Source: Cypionkella sp. (lineage in GTDB: Bacteria > Pseudomonadota > Alphaproteobacteria > Rhodobacterales > Rhodobacteraceae). Taken from it: 64,000 bases of DNA. The notes under the pieces were generated by a model. The model was given only the letters and a program-made list of their open reading frames with translations, ran no database searches and was not told the origin of the DNA. The stretch's first letter is position 1. Each line of letters begins with the position of its first letter. Both the position numbers and the translations under genes were made by a program. Positions 52,082 to 59,511 of this stretch are shown here, one piece after another. The stretch spans positions 1 through 64,000 of the forward strand of contig NZ_JAQGKQ010000074.1 of assembly GCF_028290025.1 (NCBI RefSeq), given 5' to 3'.

Positions 52082-54070
52082 ATGAAGAACCTCGACCGTT
52101 TGCTGCGGCCCAAATCCATTGCCGTTCTGGGCGCAGGTTGGGCGCTGAATGTCATCGAACAATGCCGCAAGATGGGGTTTGCAGGCGATATCTGGCCTGT
52201 ACATCCGACCAAGGCAGAGATTGGCGGGCTGAAGGCTTATGCCTCGCTTGCCGATCTGCCCGAAGCGCCGGATGCTACCTTTATCGGGGTGAACCGGTTT
52301 GCCACGATTGACGTGGTGGCGGAGCTTGCCGCGATGGGGGCGGGCGGCGCGATTTGCTTTGCCTCGGGTTGGACAGAAGCGGGTGAGCCCGAGTTGCAGG
52401 CGAAGTTGATCGCGGCTGCCGGTGACATGCCGATTCTTGGGCCGAACTGCTACGGCGTGATCAATTACCTCGACGGCGCGCTTTTGTGGCCCGATCAACA
52501 CGGCGGCATCCCGGTGACGAAGGGCGTGGCTTTGGTCAGCCAATCCTCAAATATCGTGATCAATCTCGGGATGCAAAAGCGTGCGCTTCCAGTGGCTTAT
52601 GTCGCTTGTTTGGGCAACGCGGCGGTGGTGGGATTGGCGGATTTGGCCGGCGCGCTGCTCGATGATCCGCGCGTGACGGCGTTGGGGATGTATATTGAGG
52701 GCATCGACGATGCGGTGGCGTTTGCTGCGCTCGCGGAACGTGCGCGGGCGATGGGCAAGGGTGTGGTTTGTATCAAGTCGGGTAAGACGGAGCTGAGCCG
52801 GACCGCGGCGGCGTCGCATACCGCCTCGCTCGCGGGTGGCGGTGCGGCGTCTTCGGCGTTTTTGAAGCAGATTGGGGTGGCCGAGGTGAACACACCTTCG
52901 GAACTGATCGAGACGCTGAAGATTTTCCATGTCCACGGGCCGCAGATTGGCACGCGGATTTGCAGCCTGTCTTGCTCGGGCGGTGAGGCGGGGTTGGTGG
53001 CCGATCTGGCCGCTCCTTATGGCATTGATTTTCCGCCGGTGCCGCAGGCTACGCATGATCGGCTGTTTAATGTGCTCGGGTCGATTCCGACCATCTCTAA
53101 CCCATTGGATTATCACACCTTTATCTGGGGTGACGGGCCGAAAACCACGGAAGTTTTCACCGCGATGCTCGAGGCTTACGACGCGGGCCTCTATATAATC
53201 GACCCGCCGCGCGATGATCGGTGTGATCCGGCGGGCTATAAGCCTGCGTTGGATGCGATTGTCGCGGCGCAACGTAGCAGCGGCAAGATCGCGCTGCCTG
53301 TCGCCTCAATGCCGGAAAATTTCAATGAGCGCCAAGCCATTGAACTGATGGATCAGGGCGTTGTGGTGCTGATGGGGTTGGAAACGGCACTGGCTGCGGT
53401 GAGGGCGGCGCAGGTTGCTTCGGGCATTGCGGGCTGGCGGCCTGCGGTGGCGCTGGCTCCGCGCGATAGTCGGGTGTTGTCGGAGGCTGAGGGCAAGGAA
53501 TTACTGGCGAAAGCCGGTGTTGCGGTGCCGCGCGCGGTGAGCGGCACGTTCGCCGAGGTTGTGGCGGGGGCGGCGGGTTTGACCGCTCCGTTCGCGCTGA
53601 AGGGCTTGGGCTTTGCGCATAAGACCGAGGCTGGGGCGGTGCGGTTGGGGCTTGCCAGCCTTGACGGGCAAGCCGGAATGCCGGGCGCGACTGGCTATCT
53701 GGTCGAGGAAATGGTGACGGGCGCGGTGGGGGAAATCCTGCTGGGTCTGCGGCGTGATCCGATTTATGGCGTCAGTCTGACGCTGGGAATGGGCGGCGTG
53801 ACGGCGGAAGTTCTCGCCGATACCGTGACGCTGATTTTGCCTGTGACGGCTCCGCAAATCTTGGATGCGATGCGGGGGCTGCGGTTGTGGCCGTTGCTGG
53901 ACGGCTATCGCGGGCGTATTAAGGCTGACATGCAGGCGGTGGCCGAGATTGCGGTGCGGTTGGGCGATCTGATGTTGGCGGATGTAAGCCTTGAGGAAAT
54001 TGAGATTAACCCGATCCTCGTGCGGCCTGTTGGGGCTGTCGCTGTGGATGCTTTGGTAAGGATTGCTTGA
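52082..54070 (+). CDS. NDP-forming acyl-CoA synthetase (acetate-CoA ligase family, fused alpha/beta)
   Basis: This 662-residue protein has a CoA-binding Rossmann domain (SIAVLGAGWALN) and ligase-CoA domains with the phospho-histidine region AASHTASLAGGG (about 243-254). A C-terminal ATP-grasp domain (about 460-662) ends in EEIEINPILVRP. It forms a CoA thioester from an acid, probably gamma-butyrobetaine or carnitine given the neighbours. ATG 52082 is close behind a GGAGG site. It ends one base before the CaiD-like start. Confidence 0.88.
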   Translation: MKNLDRLLRPKSIAVLGAGWALNVIEQCRKMGFAGDIWPVHPTKAEIGGLKAYASLADLPEAPDATFIGVNRFATIDVVAELAAMGAGGAICFASGWTEAGEPELQAKLIAAAGDMPILGPNCYGVINYLDGALLWPDQHGGIPVTKGVALVSQSSNIVINLGMQKRALPVAYVACLGNAAVVGLADLAGALLDDPRVTALGMYIEGIDDAVAFAALAERARAMGKGVVCIKSGKTELSRTAAASHTASLAGGGAASSAFLKQIGVAEVNTPSELIETLKIFHVHGPQIGTRICSLSCSGGEAGLVADLAAPYGIDFPPVPQATHDRLFNVLGSIPTISNPLDYHTFIWGDGPKTTEVFTAMLEAYDAGLYIIDPPRDDRCDPAGYKPALDAIVAAQRSSGKIALPVASMPENFNERQAIELMDQGVVVLMGLETALAAVRAAQVASGIAGWRPAVALAPRDSRVLSEAEGKELLAKAGVAVPRAVSGTFAEVVAGAAGLTAPFALKGLGFAHKTEAGAVRLGLASLDGQAGMPGATGYLVEEMVTGAVGEILLGLRRDPIYGVSLTLGMGGVTAEVLADTVTLILPVTAPQILDAMRGLRLWPLLDGYRGRIKADMQAVAEIAVRLGDLMLADVSLEEIEINPILVRPVGAVAVDALVRIA

Positions 54071-54071
54071 A

Positions 54072-54866
54072 ATGGAAATGCGCACCGAAGGCCCGATCAA
54101 AACCCGGCGTGAGGGGGCTATTCTGGAGGTCACGCTCGACAGCCCGAAGGCCAATGCGATCAGTCTGAAGACCAGCCGTGTGATGGGCTTGGTGTTTCGG
54201 GATTTCCGCGATGATGACAGCTTGCGGGTTTGTATTCTGCGGGCGAATGGCGAGAAATTCTTTTGCCCCGGCTGGGACTTGAAGGCGGCGGCGGACGGCG
54301 ATGCGGTGGATGGCGATTACGGCGTCGGCGGCTTTGGCGGTTTGCAGGAATTGCCGAACCTCAACAAACCGGTGATCGCGGCGGTGAATGGGATTTGCTG
54401 CGGCGGCGGGCTAGAGTTGGCTTTGAGTGCCGATCTGATCCTGTGTTCGGCCAACGCGACCTTCGCTTTGCCGGAAATCCGCTCGGGCACTGTGGCTGAT
54501 GCGGCGTCGATCAAGCTGCCGAAGCGCATTCCTTACCATGTCGCGATGGACCTGCTGCTGACGGGCCGTTGGTTTGACGCCGAAGAAGCGCACCGTTGGG
54601 GAATCGTGAAGGAAATCACCACCCCAGAGGATTTGCTGCCGAAGGCTTGGGATCTGGCGCGGCTGTTGGAAAGCGGCCCGCCGCTGGTCTATGCGGCGAT
54701 CAAGGAAGTGGTGCGCGAGGCGGAGAATATGCGCTTCCAAGACGCGCTTAACCGGGTGTCTAAGCGGCTGCTGCCGACGGTGGACAAGCTTTATTCATCT
54801 GAGGATCAGCTCGAGGGAGCCAAGGCTTTCGCTGAAAAGCGCGAGCCGGTTTGGAAGGGCAAATAA
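54072..54866 (+). CDS. caiD: Crotonobetainyl-CoA hydratase / carnitinyl-CoA dehydratase (CaiD-like)
   Basis: This is a crotonase-family enzyme of 264 residues with close similarity to E. coli CaiD throughout. It has EVTLDSPKANAISLKTS, FFCPGWDLKAAADGDA, GGFGGLQELPNLNKPVIAAVNG, and the ending EGAKAFAEKREPVWKGK. The oxyanion-hole glycine region is GGGLELALSADL, and the catalytic Glu is in ALPEIRSG. It hydrates crotonobetainyl-CoA to L-carnitinyl-CoA, linking gamma-butyrobetaine breakdown to the carnitine branch. Confidence 0.9.
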   Translation: MEMRTEGPIKTRREGAILEVTLDSPKANAISLKTSRVMGLVFRDFRDDDSLRVCILRANGEKFFCPGWDLKAAADGDAVDGDYGVGGFGGLQELPNLNKPVIAAVNGICCGGGLELALSADLILCSANATFALPEIRSGTVADAASIKLPKRIPYHVAMDLLLTGRWFDAEEAHRWGIVKEITTPEDLLPKAWDLARLLESGPPLVYAAIKEVVREAENMRFQDALNRVSKRLLPTVDKLYSSEDQLEGAKAFAEKREPVWKGK

Positions 54867-54914
54867 GGCCAACGTCGCTTGGCGTTGAAGTCTTGCCCGA
54901 CCTCAAAGTCTTGC

Positions 54915-55337
54915 TCACTTATCCTCAATGATACGCCGCACCCGATCTTCCAATTCGGCAAGGTCGGGTGTGAAGGCTTCGCCGAAATCGCTGGCCTCGT
55001 AAAACGGCCGGATTTCGATTTCTGATGGGCCGGGCATTGGATTGGGGCAGCGTTTTACCCATTCGACCGCCTCGGCCATATCGGCGACCTCCCAAATCCA
55101 GAAGCCTGCGATGAGTTCTGTGGTGGCGGCGAACGGGCCGTCGATCACCTTGCGACCGGGGCCGTCGAAGGCAACGCGCTTGCCGTTGACCGATGGCTTC
55201 AACCCGTCGCCGCTGCGCAAGATGCCGGCCTCGGCGAGTTGTTCGTTGAGCGCCCCCATCTCGGCCATATCCGCCGTGGTTGGTAAGGTTCCCGCCTCAC
55301 TGTCGGCTGTTGCCTTCACGATCACCATGACCCGCAT
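54915..55337 (-). CDS. YciI-like / DGPF-domain protein
   Basis: This 140-residue alpha-beta ferredoxin-like protein has MRVMVIVKATADSEAG at the start. The family signature DGPFAATTELIAGFWIWEV lies at about 66-84, followed by VEWVKRCPNP. YciI-like proteins are often fused to ECF sigma factors or annotated PhnB-like, but have no settled function. It is convergent with caiD. Confidence 0.88.
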   Translation of the reverse strand: MRVMVIVKATADSEAGTLPTTADMAEMGALNEQLAEAGILRSGDGLKPSVNGKRVAFDGPGRKVIDGPFAATTELIAGFWIWEVADMAEAVEWVKRCPNPMPGPSEIEIRPFYEASDFGEAFTPDLAELEDRVRRIIEDK

Positions 55338-55397
55338 GTCACACCTCTTGGCTGATTGCTCAAAACAGATAGCGCAGGTCGGGCGGCGCGGAAGCCG

Positions 55398-55718
55398 TCA
55401 CTCAGGGCTGGCGAATTTCATCAGCAAAAGCCCGCTTACAATCAGCGCGGCGGCGATCAGGCGGAGTGGGGAGGCGGCCTCACCCAAAACCACGATGCCG
55501 AGGATGAACGCGCCAACAGCGCCAATGCCGGTCCAGATCGTGTAGGCGGTGCCCAATGGCAGGCTGCGCATCGCGAGTGCCAATAGTGCAAAGCTGGCGG
55601 CCATCGCGACAAGGGTGACGATGCTGGGCAGCAAAATCGTGAAACCGTCGGATTTCTTCATGGAATACGCCCAAATCACTTCGAGCAGTCCGGCGATTAG
55701 CAGATATATCCAAGCCAT
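55398..55718 (-). CDS. gdx: SMR-family guanidinium exporter (Gdx/SugE type)
   Basis: This is a 106-residue small multidrug-resistance protein with four helices. The essential Glu is in IAGLLEVIWAYSMK (residue 13). The Gdx/SugE subtype pattern GTAYTIWTGIGAVGAFILGI (about 56-75) matches the guanidinium exporters rather than EmrE. A guanidine-II riboswitch in its leader confirms the assignment. ATG 55718 follows AGAGGG. The protein exports guanidinium by proton antiport. Confidence 0.95.
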   Translation of the reverse strand: MAWIYLLIAGLLEVIWAYSMKKSDGFTILLPSIVTLVAMAASFALLALAMRSLPLGTAYTIWTGIGAVGAFILGIVVLGEAASPLRLIAAALIVSGLLLMKFASPE

Positions 55719-55739
55719 TTGGCCCTCTTGCAACTGGTG

Positions 55740-55781
55740 GGGCCGTCCCGAAGCGGTGCAGATGCCGCAGGCCGTCCTGCG
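55740..55781 (-). ncRNA. Guanidine-II (mini-ykkC) riboswitch
   Basis: On the minus strand two hairpins lie in tandem. CGCAGG-ACGG-CCTGCG (55781-55766) is followed about 16 bases later by GGG-ACGG-CCC (55749-55740). Both have the ACGR tetraloop that defines the mini-ykkC motif, and the second lies just before the ribosome site and ATG of gdx. The two loops dimerise on guanidine binding in known examples. Ligand binding would expose the ribosome site. Confidence 0.9.
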
Positions 55782-55788
55782 CTTGGTT

Positions 55789-55817
55789 AATATGGCGCGG
55801 TATAGTCTGCGGTGCAA
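55789..55817 (-). promoter_or_regulatory. Sigma-70-type promoter of gdx
   Basis: On the minus strand TTGCAC (55817-55812) and CATATT (55794-55789) are 17 bases apart. The start point would be close to 55782, just at the 5' edge of the first riboswitch hairpin. Confidence 0.5.
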
Positions 55818-55932
55818 GACCCCGGTGATCGGGTGAATGCGACATATTTTGTCGCGTCTTCGCAAGGTGCCGTGTCGTTGCAGCGTTACAAACGCAAGGC
55901 TCGGTCGCCGCCGAGCAGCGAAAGGGCTGGAT

Positions 55933-57546
55933 ATGTTTGACACCGATTACATCATTGTAGGCTCTGGCTCGGCAGGGTCGGTGTTGGCGGATCGGCTGTC
56001 GGCGTCGGGCAAGCACAAGGTCGTGGTGCTGGAAGCGGGTGGCACCGATCGACGATTTTATGTCCAGTTGCCACTGGGTTACGGCAAGTTGTTCTACGAT
56101 CCGGCGGTGAACTGGATGTATCAGACCGAGCCTGATCCGGGGTTGAACGGGCAGCGGGATCATTGGCCTCGGGGGAAGTTGCTGGGTGGGTCGTCCAGCA
56201 TCAACGCGATGGTCTATATTCGCGGTCATAAGGACGATTACGCTGAATGGGGCGCGGATAATCCGGGTTGGGGTTGGGACGAATGTTTGGCCGCTTATAA
56301 AGCGATGGAAGATACCGAGGCGGGTGGTGACGCGTGGCGCGGCAAGGGTGGGCCGTTGTTCATCTCGGAAAACCGCAAGGGGCTGCATTGGCTGGTTGAA
56401 GATTACATCAAAGCCTGCGGGCAGGGTGGCCTGCCCTATAACCGCGATTTTAATGGGGCCGAGCAGGAGGGCGCTGGCACTTACCAGATGACGATCAAGA
56501 ATGCGCGGCGCAACTCAGCGGCGCGGGCGTTTTTGCGGCCTGCGATGAAGCGCTCTAACTTGCAGGTGATCACCGGGTGCCAAGTGACACGGGTGCTGTT
56601 TGAGGGCAAGCGCGCGGTGGGGGTCGAGTATCTGCGGGACGGCGTGCGGTGTGAGATGCGCTGCAATGCTGAGGTGATTTTGGCGGGCGGGGCGATCAAT
56701 TCGCCGCAGTTGTTGCAACTGTCGGGCGTGGGTCCGGGGGCGTTGCTGTCGGGGCTGAACATCCCGGTATTGCTCGATAATCCGAATGTCGGCGATCATC
56801 TGAGCGATCATCAGGGTATCAACTACACATGGCGAATGAAGGTTGCGACCTATAACGATTTGCTCCGCCCATGGTGGGGGAAATTGTTCGCCGGGGCGCA
56901 GTATTTTCTGACCGGGGGTGGCCCGCTGGCGAAGTCGATCAACCATGCGGGAGGGTTTTTCAAGACCAGCACGGGGTTGGATCGCCCAAATATGCAGCTG
57001 TATTTGCAGGCGTTTTCAACGCTGTTGCCGAAGGCGGGCGAGCGGCCTTTGCTGACGCCTGATCCGTTTCCGGGTATGTCGATTGGGCTATCAAACTGCC
57101 GACCGACTTCGCGCGGGCATATCCATATCAACTCAACCGATGCTTTGGCGCATCCGGTGATCACTGCCAATGCATTTTCGACCGAGCATGACGTGGCTGA
57201 GATGCTGGCGGCGGTGAAATACTTGCGTTATATCGCGGCGCAACCGGCACTGGCGAGCCTGATCGCAGAGGAGTTGCGGCCGGGGCCAGCGGTGCAGTCG
57301 GACGAAGATTTGATCGCCGATTTTCGCCAACGATCCGGCACGGTGTATCACCCCAGTTGCACGGCGCGGATGGGGCGTGATGCGGCAACTTCGGTGGTCG
57401 ATGCGGGGTGCCGCGTGCATGGCTTGCAAGGTTTGCGGGTGATTGATGCGAGCGCCTTTCCGAACCTGATCGCGGGCAATACCAACGCCCCGTCGATGCT
57501 GATGGGCTGGAAAGGTGCCGAGCGGGTGCTGGCCGACGCGCGCTGA
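55933..57546 (+). CDS. GMC family FAD oxidoreductase (choline-dehydrogenase-like)
   Basis: This is a 537-residue flavoprotein. N-terminal TDYIIVGSGSAGSVLADRLS binds FAD and VVVLEAGG is the second nucleotide motif. The GMC signature is LLGGSSSINAMVYIRGHKDDY (about 77-97). The C-terminal HPSCTARMGRDAATSVVDAG and SAFPNLIAGNTNAPSMLMG are typical, with His near 472 as the base. It oxidises an alcohol; choline is possible given betC nearby, but the sequence is not clearly BetA. It is divergent from gdx. Confidence 0.9.
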   Translation: MFDTDYIIVGSGSAGSVLADRLSASGKHKVVVLEAGGTDRRFYVQLPLGYGKLFYDPAVNWMYQTEPDPGLNGQRDHWPRGKLLGGSSSINAMVYIRGHKDDYAEWGADNPGWGWDECLAAYKAMEDTEAGGDAWRGKGGPLFISENRKGLHWLVEDYIKACGQGGLPYNRDFNGAEQEGAGTYQMTIKNARRNSAARAFLRPAMKRSNLQVITGCQVTRVLFEGKRAVGVEYLRDGVRCEMRCNAEVILAGGAINSPQLLQLSGVGPGALLSGLNIPVLLDNPNVGDHLSDHQGINYTWRMKVATYNDLLRPWWGKLFAGAQYFLTGGGPLAKSINHAGGFFKTSTGLDRPNMQLYLQAFSTLLPKAGERPLLTPDPFPGMSIGLSNCRPTSRGHIHINSTDALAHPVITANAFSTEHDVAEMLAAVKYLRYIAAQPALASLIAEELRPGPAVQSDEDLIADFRQRSGTVYHPSCTARMGRDAATSVVDAGCRVHGLQGLRVIDASAFPNLIAGNTNAPSMLMGWKGAERVLADAR

Positions 57547-57640
57547 ATTAGGCCGGGGGTGCCGCCTCGAGTGGCATCGAGCCACCACTCGGCGGCGCTG
57601 CCGGGTTTGAGCATTGGGGTGCTGGCGCGTGGTGTGGTGT

Positions 57641-57678
57641 TAAACGCTCCGCGGGGGATATTTAGACCAATGCGAAAG
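57641..57678 (+). repeat. Dispersed GGATATTT repeat, copy 4
   Basis: CTCCGCGGGGGATATTTAGA followed by CCAATGCGAAAG. It shares the core of copies 1 and 2 and pairs with the inverted copy at 57700-57732 (GGATATTT...CCAATG). Confidence 0.65.
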
Positions 57679-57699
57679 CCATGCCAGCTTGTATTTCAC

Positions 57700-57732
57700 A
57701 TTGGCTTAAATATTCCCGCCGGAGGCTTCGAC
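57700..57732 (-). repeat. Dispersed GGATATTT repeat, copy 5 (inverted)
   Basis: On the minus strand it reads GAAGCCTCCGGCGGGAATAT then TTAAGCCAATG. The GCCTCCGGC element matches copy 2 at the dut start. Confidence 0.65.
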
Positions 57733-57816
57733 ACCGCAACCAGCTCCCGGTTGCACATCTCGTGCAAAACACTCCGCTGCCGGCGAATTTCGGTCTATCT
57801 TGAAATTCGCCCGGGC

Positions 57817-59325
57817 TTATTCGCCGCGAGGGAAGCGTTTGTTGTCTTCGAGCACGTTTAAATCCATGTGGTTGCGCATGTAACGCTCGGAGGCGGCGCG
57901 TAGGGGTTGGTGATCCCATGGGTAGTAGGCACCGTTGCGCAAAGCCTCATACACCACCCAGCGGCGGGCTTGGCTTTGGCGGACTTCGGCGTCGTAGGCC
58001 GGAATGTCCCAGCGTTCTTGCGCCATGGTTTGGAAGTGGGCGAGGACTTCGGCTGCGCGGGGATCGGCTGCGAGGTTTTTGGCCTCTTCAGGGTCGGAGG
58101 CGAGGTCGTAGAGTTGGTCGGGGTCGGCGGGGCAGTGGATGTATTTCCATGCTCCCAGACGTAGCGCAACCATGGGCGTGATGCTGCCTTCGGCGGCGTA
58201 TTCCATCGCGACGGGGCTGGTGCGCGGGGTGCCTTTGGCGAGCGGGAGCAGGCTTTCGCCATCGGTCCACGGCATGACTTCGTCCATCGAGATGCCCGCC
58301 AGATCGCAGAGCGTTGGCGTCAGGTCGATGGTGGAAACTGCGGTGTCGATGCGTTTGGGCTCCAAACCGGGGGCGGAGATCATCAGGGGGACGCGGGATG
58401 CACCCTCAAAGAAGTTCATCTTGAACCAGAGGCCCTTTCGCCCAAGCATTTCGCCGTGGTCGGAGACGAAGATCACGATGGCTTCTTGGCGGGTGGCCTC
58501 TAGCGCCTCAAATATCTCGCCGATTTTGGCATCGACGTAGGAAATATTGGCGAAATAGCCTTGGCGGGCGCGGCGGATATGGTCTGGGGTGACTTCGAGG
58601 CCACGCCAGTCGCAGGCGTCCATCAGGCGTTGCGAGTGGGGGTCCATGTCTTCGTAGGCGCGGGGTTCTGGCGGCTCCAACTCGGGTGCGCCGTCATACA
58701 AATCCCAATATTTCTTGCGGGCGACGAAGGGGTCGTGCGGGTGGGTGAAGCTGGCGGTCAGGCACCACGGGCGGGGATCAAGGCCGCGCGACAGGTCGTA
58801 GATTTTCTGCACCGCTTGGTGGCAGACGTCATCATCGTATTCGAGTTGGTTGGTGATCTCGGCGACGCCTGCGCCTGTGACGGAGCCGAGGTTGTGATAC
58901 CACCAGTCGATACGTTCGCCGGGCTTGCGGTAGTCGGGAGTCCAGCCGAAATCGGCGGGGTAGATGTCGGTGGTTAGGCGTTCTTCAAAACCGTGCATCT
59001 GGTCGGGGCCGACGAAGTGCATTTTGCCGGACAGGCAGGTGTAATAGCCAGCACGGCGCAGGTGATGCGCGTAGGTGGGAATGTCAGAAGCGAATTCGGC
59101 GGCGTTGTCGTAGACCCGGGTGCGGCGGGGCAAAGCCCCCGACATGAAGGCGGCGCGGGCGGGGGCGCATAAGGGCGAGGCGGTGTAGGCATTGGCGAAG
59201 CGCACCGAATGATCTGCGAGGCGCTTCAGGTTAGGCGCGTGCAGGAAGGCTGCGGGGCCGTCGTCGAACAAGGTTCCGGTCAGCTGATCCACCATGACAA
59301 TCAGGATATTAGGGCGAGATGTCAT
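57817..59325 (-). CDS. betC: Choline-sulfatase
   Basis: This 502-residue sulfatase hydrolyses choline-O-sulfate to choline and sulfate. The formylglycine motif is SPLCAPARAAF (Cys at about 53, C-x-P-x-R). Metal ligands are in MVDQL near the start and FVSDHGEMLG. The BetC-specific segments GPDQMHGFEERLTTDIYPAD and the C-terminal SERYMRNHMDLNVLEDNKRF are all present. It normally supplies choline for osmoprotection or growth. It is convergent with the GMC oxidoreductase. Confidence 0.95.
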   Translation of the reverse strand: MTSRPNILIVMVDQLTGTLFDDGPAAFLHAPNLKRLADHSVRFANAYTASPLCAPARAAFMSGALPRRTRVYDNAAEFASDIPTYAHHLRRAGYYTCLSGKMHFVGPDQMHGFEERLTTDIYPADFGWTPDYRKPGERIDWWYHNLGSVTGAGVAEITNQLEYDDDVCHQAVQKIYDLSRGLDPRPWCLTASFTHPHDPFVARKKYWDLYDGAPELEPPEPRAYEDMDPHSQRLMDACDWRGLEVTPDHIRRARQGYFANISYVDAKIGEIFEALEATRQEAIVIFVSDHGEMLGRKGLWFKMNFFEGASRVPLMISAPGLEPKRIDTAVSTIDLTPTLCDLAGISMDEVMPWTDGESLLPLAKGTPRTSPVAMEYAAEGSITPMVALRLGAWKYIHCPADPDQLYDLASDPEEAKNLAADPRAAEVLAHFQTMAQERWDIPAYDAEVRQSQARRWVVYEALRNGAYYPWDHQPLRAASERYMRNHMDLNVLEDNKRFPRGE

Positions 59326-59511
59326 TGTGGTTCCTTTGCGGAAATGGGGCTTGCGGTCAAAGTGGTGCCGCGCTTAGGTTTGCGTTGCAAGAGGCCATTT
59401 CGCGGGAATGCGACGCTGGGTCGCAAACGGAGGGCAAAGCGCCGTTTGAGGGACTGATTTCAGCGGCTTCGCATCGCCTGATAGCATTGAATTCAGCCCG
59501 AAGGCCCACCC

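Larger units (their letters stand above)
57547..57816. other. Intergenic region with two inverted GGATATTT repeats
   Basis: The region separates the convergent GMC and betC genes and holds no gene. It contains two repeat copies in opposite orientation (57641-57678 and 57700-57732). They could form a long hairpin and serve as a bidirectional transcript stop. Confidence 0.6.

Noticed and set aside
51800-52085. Long C-terminal extension of the SelW-like protein
   Set aside because: The extension follows the frameshift and runs through the repeat-rich intergenic region; the family ending is found in the shifted frame instead.
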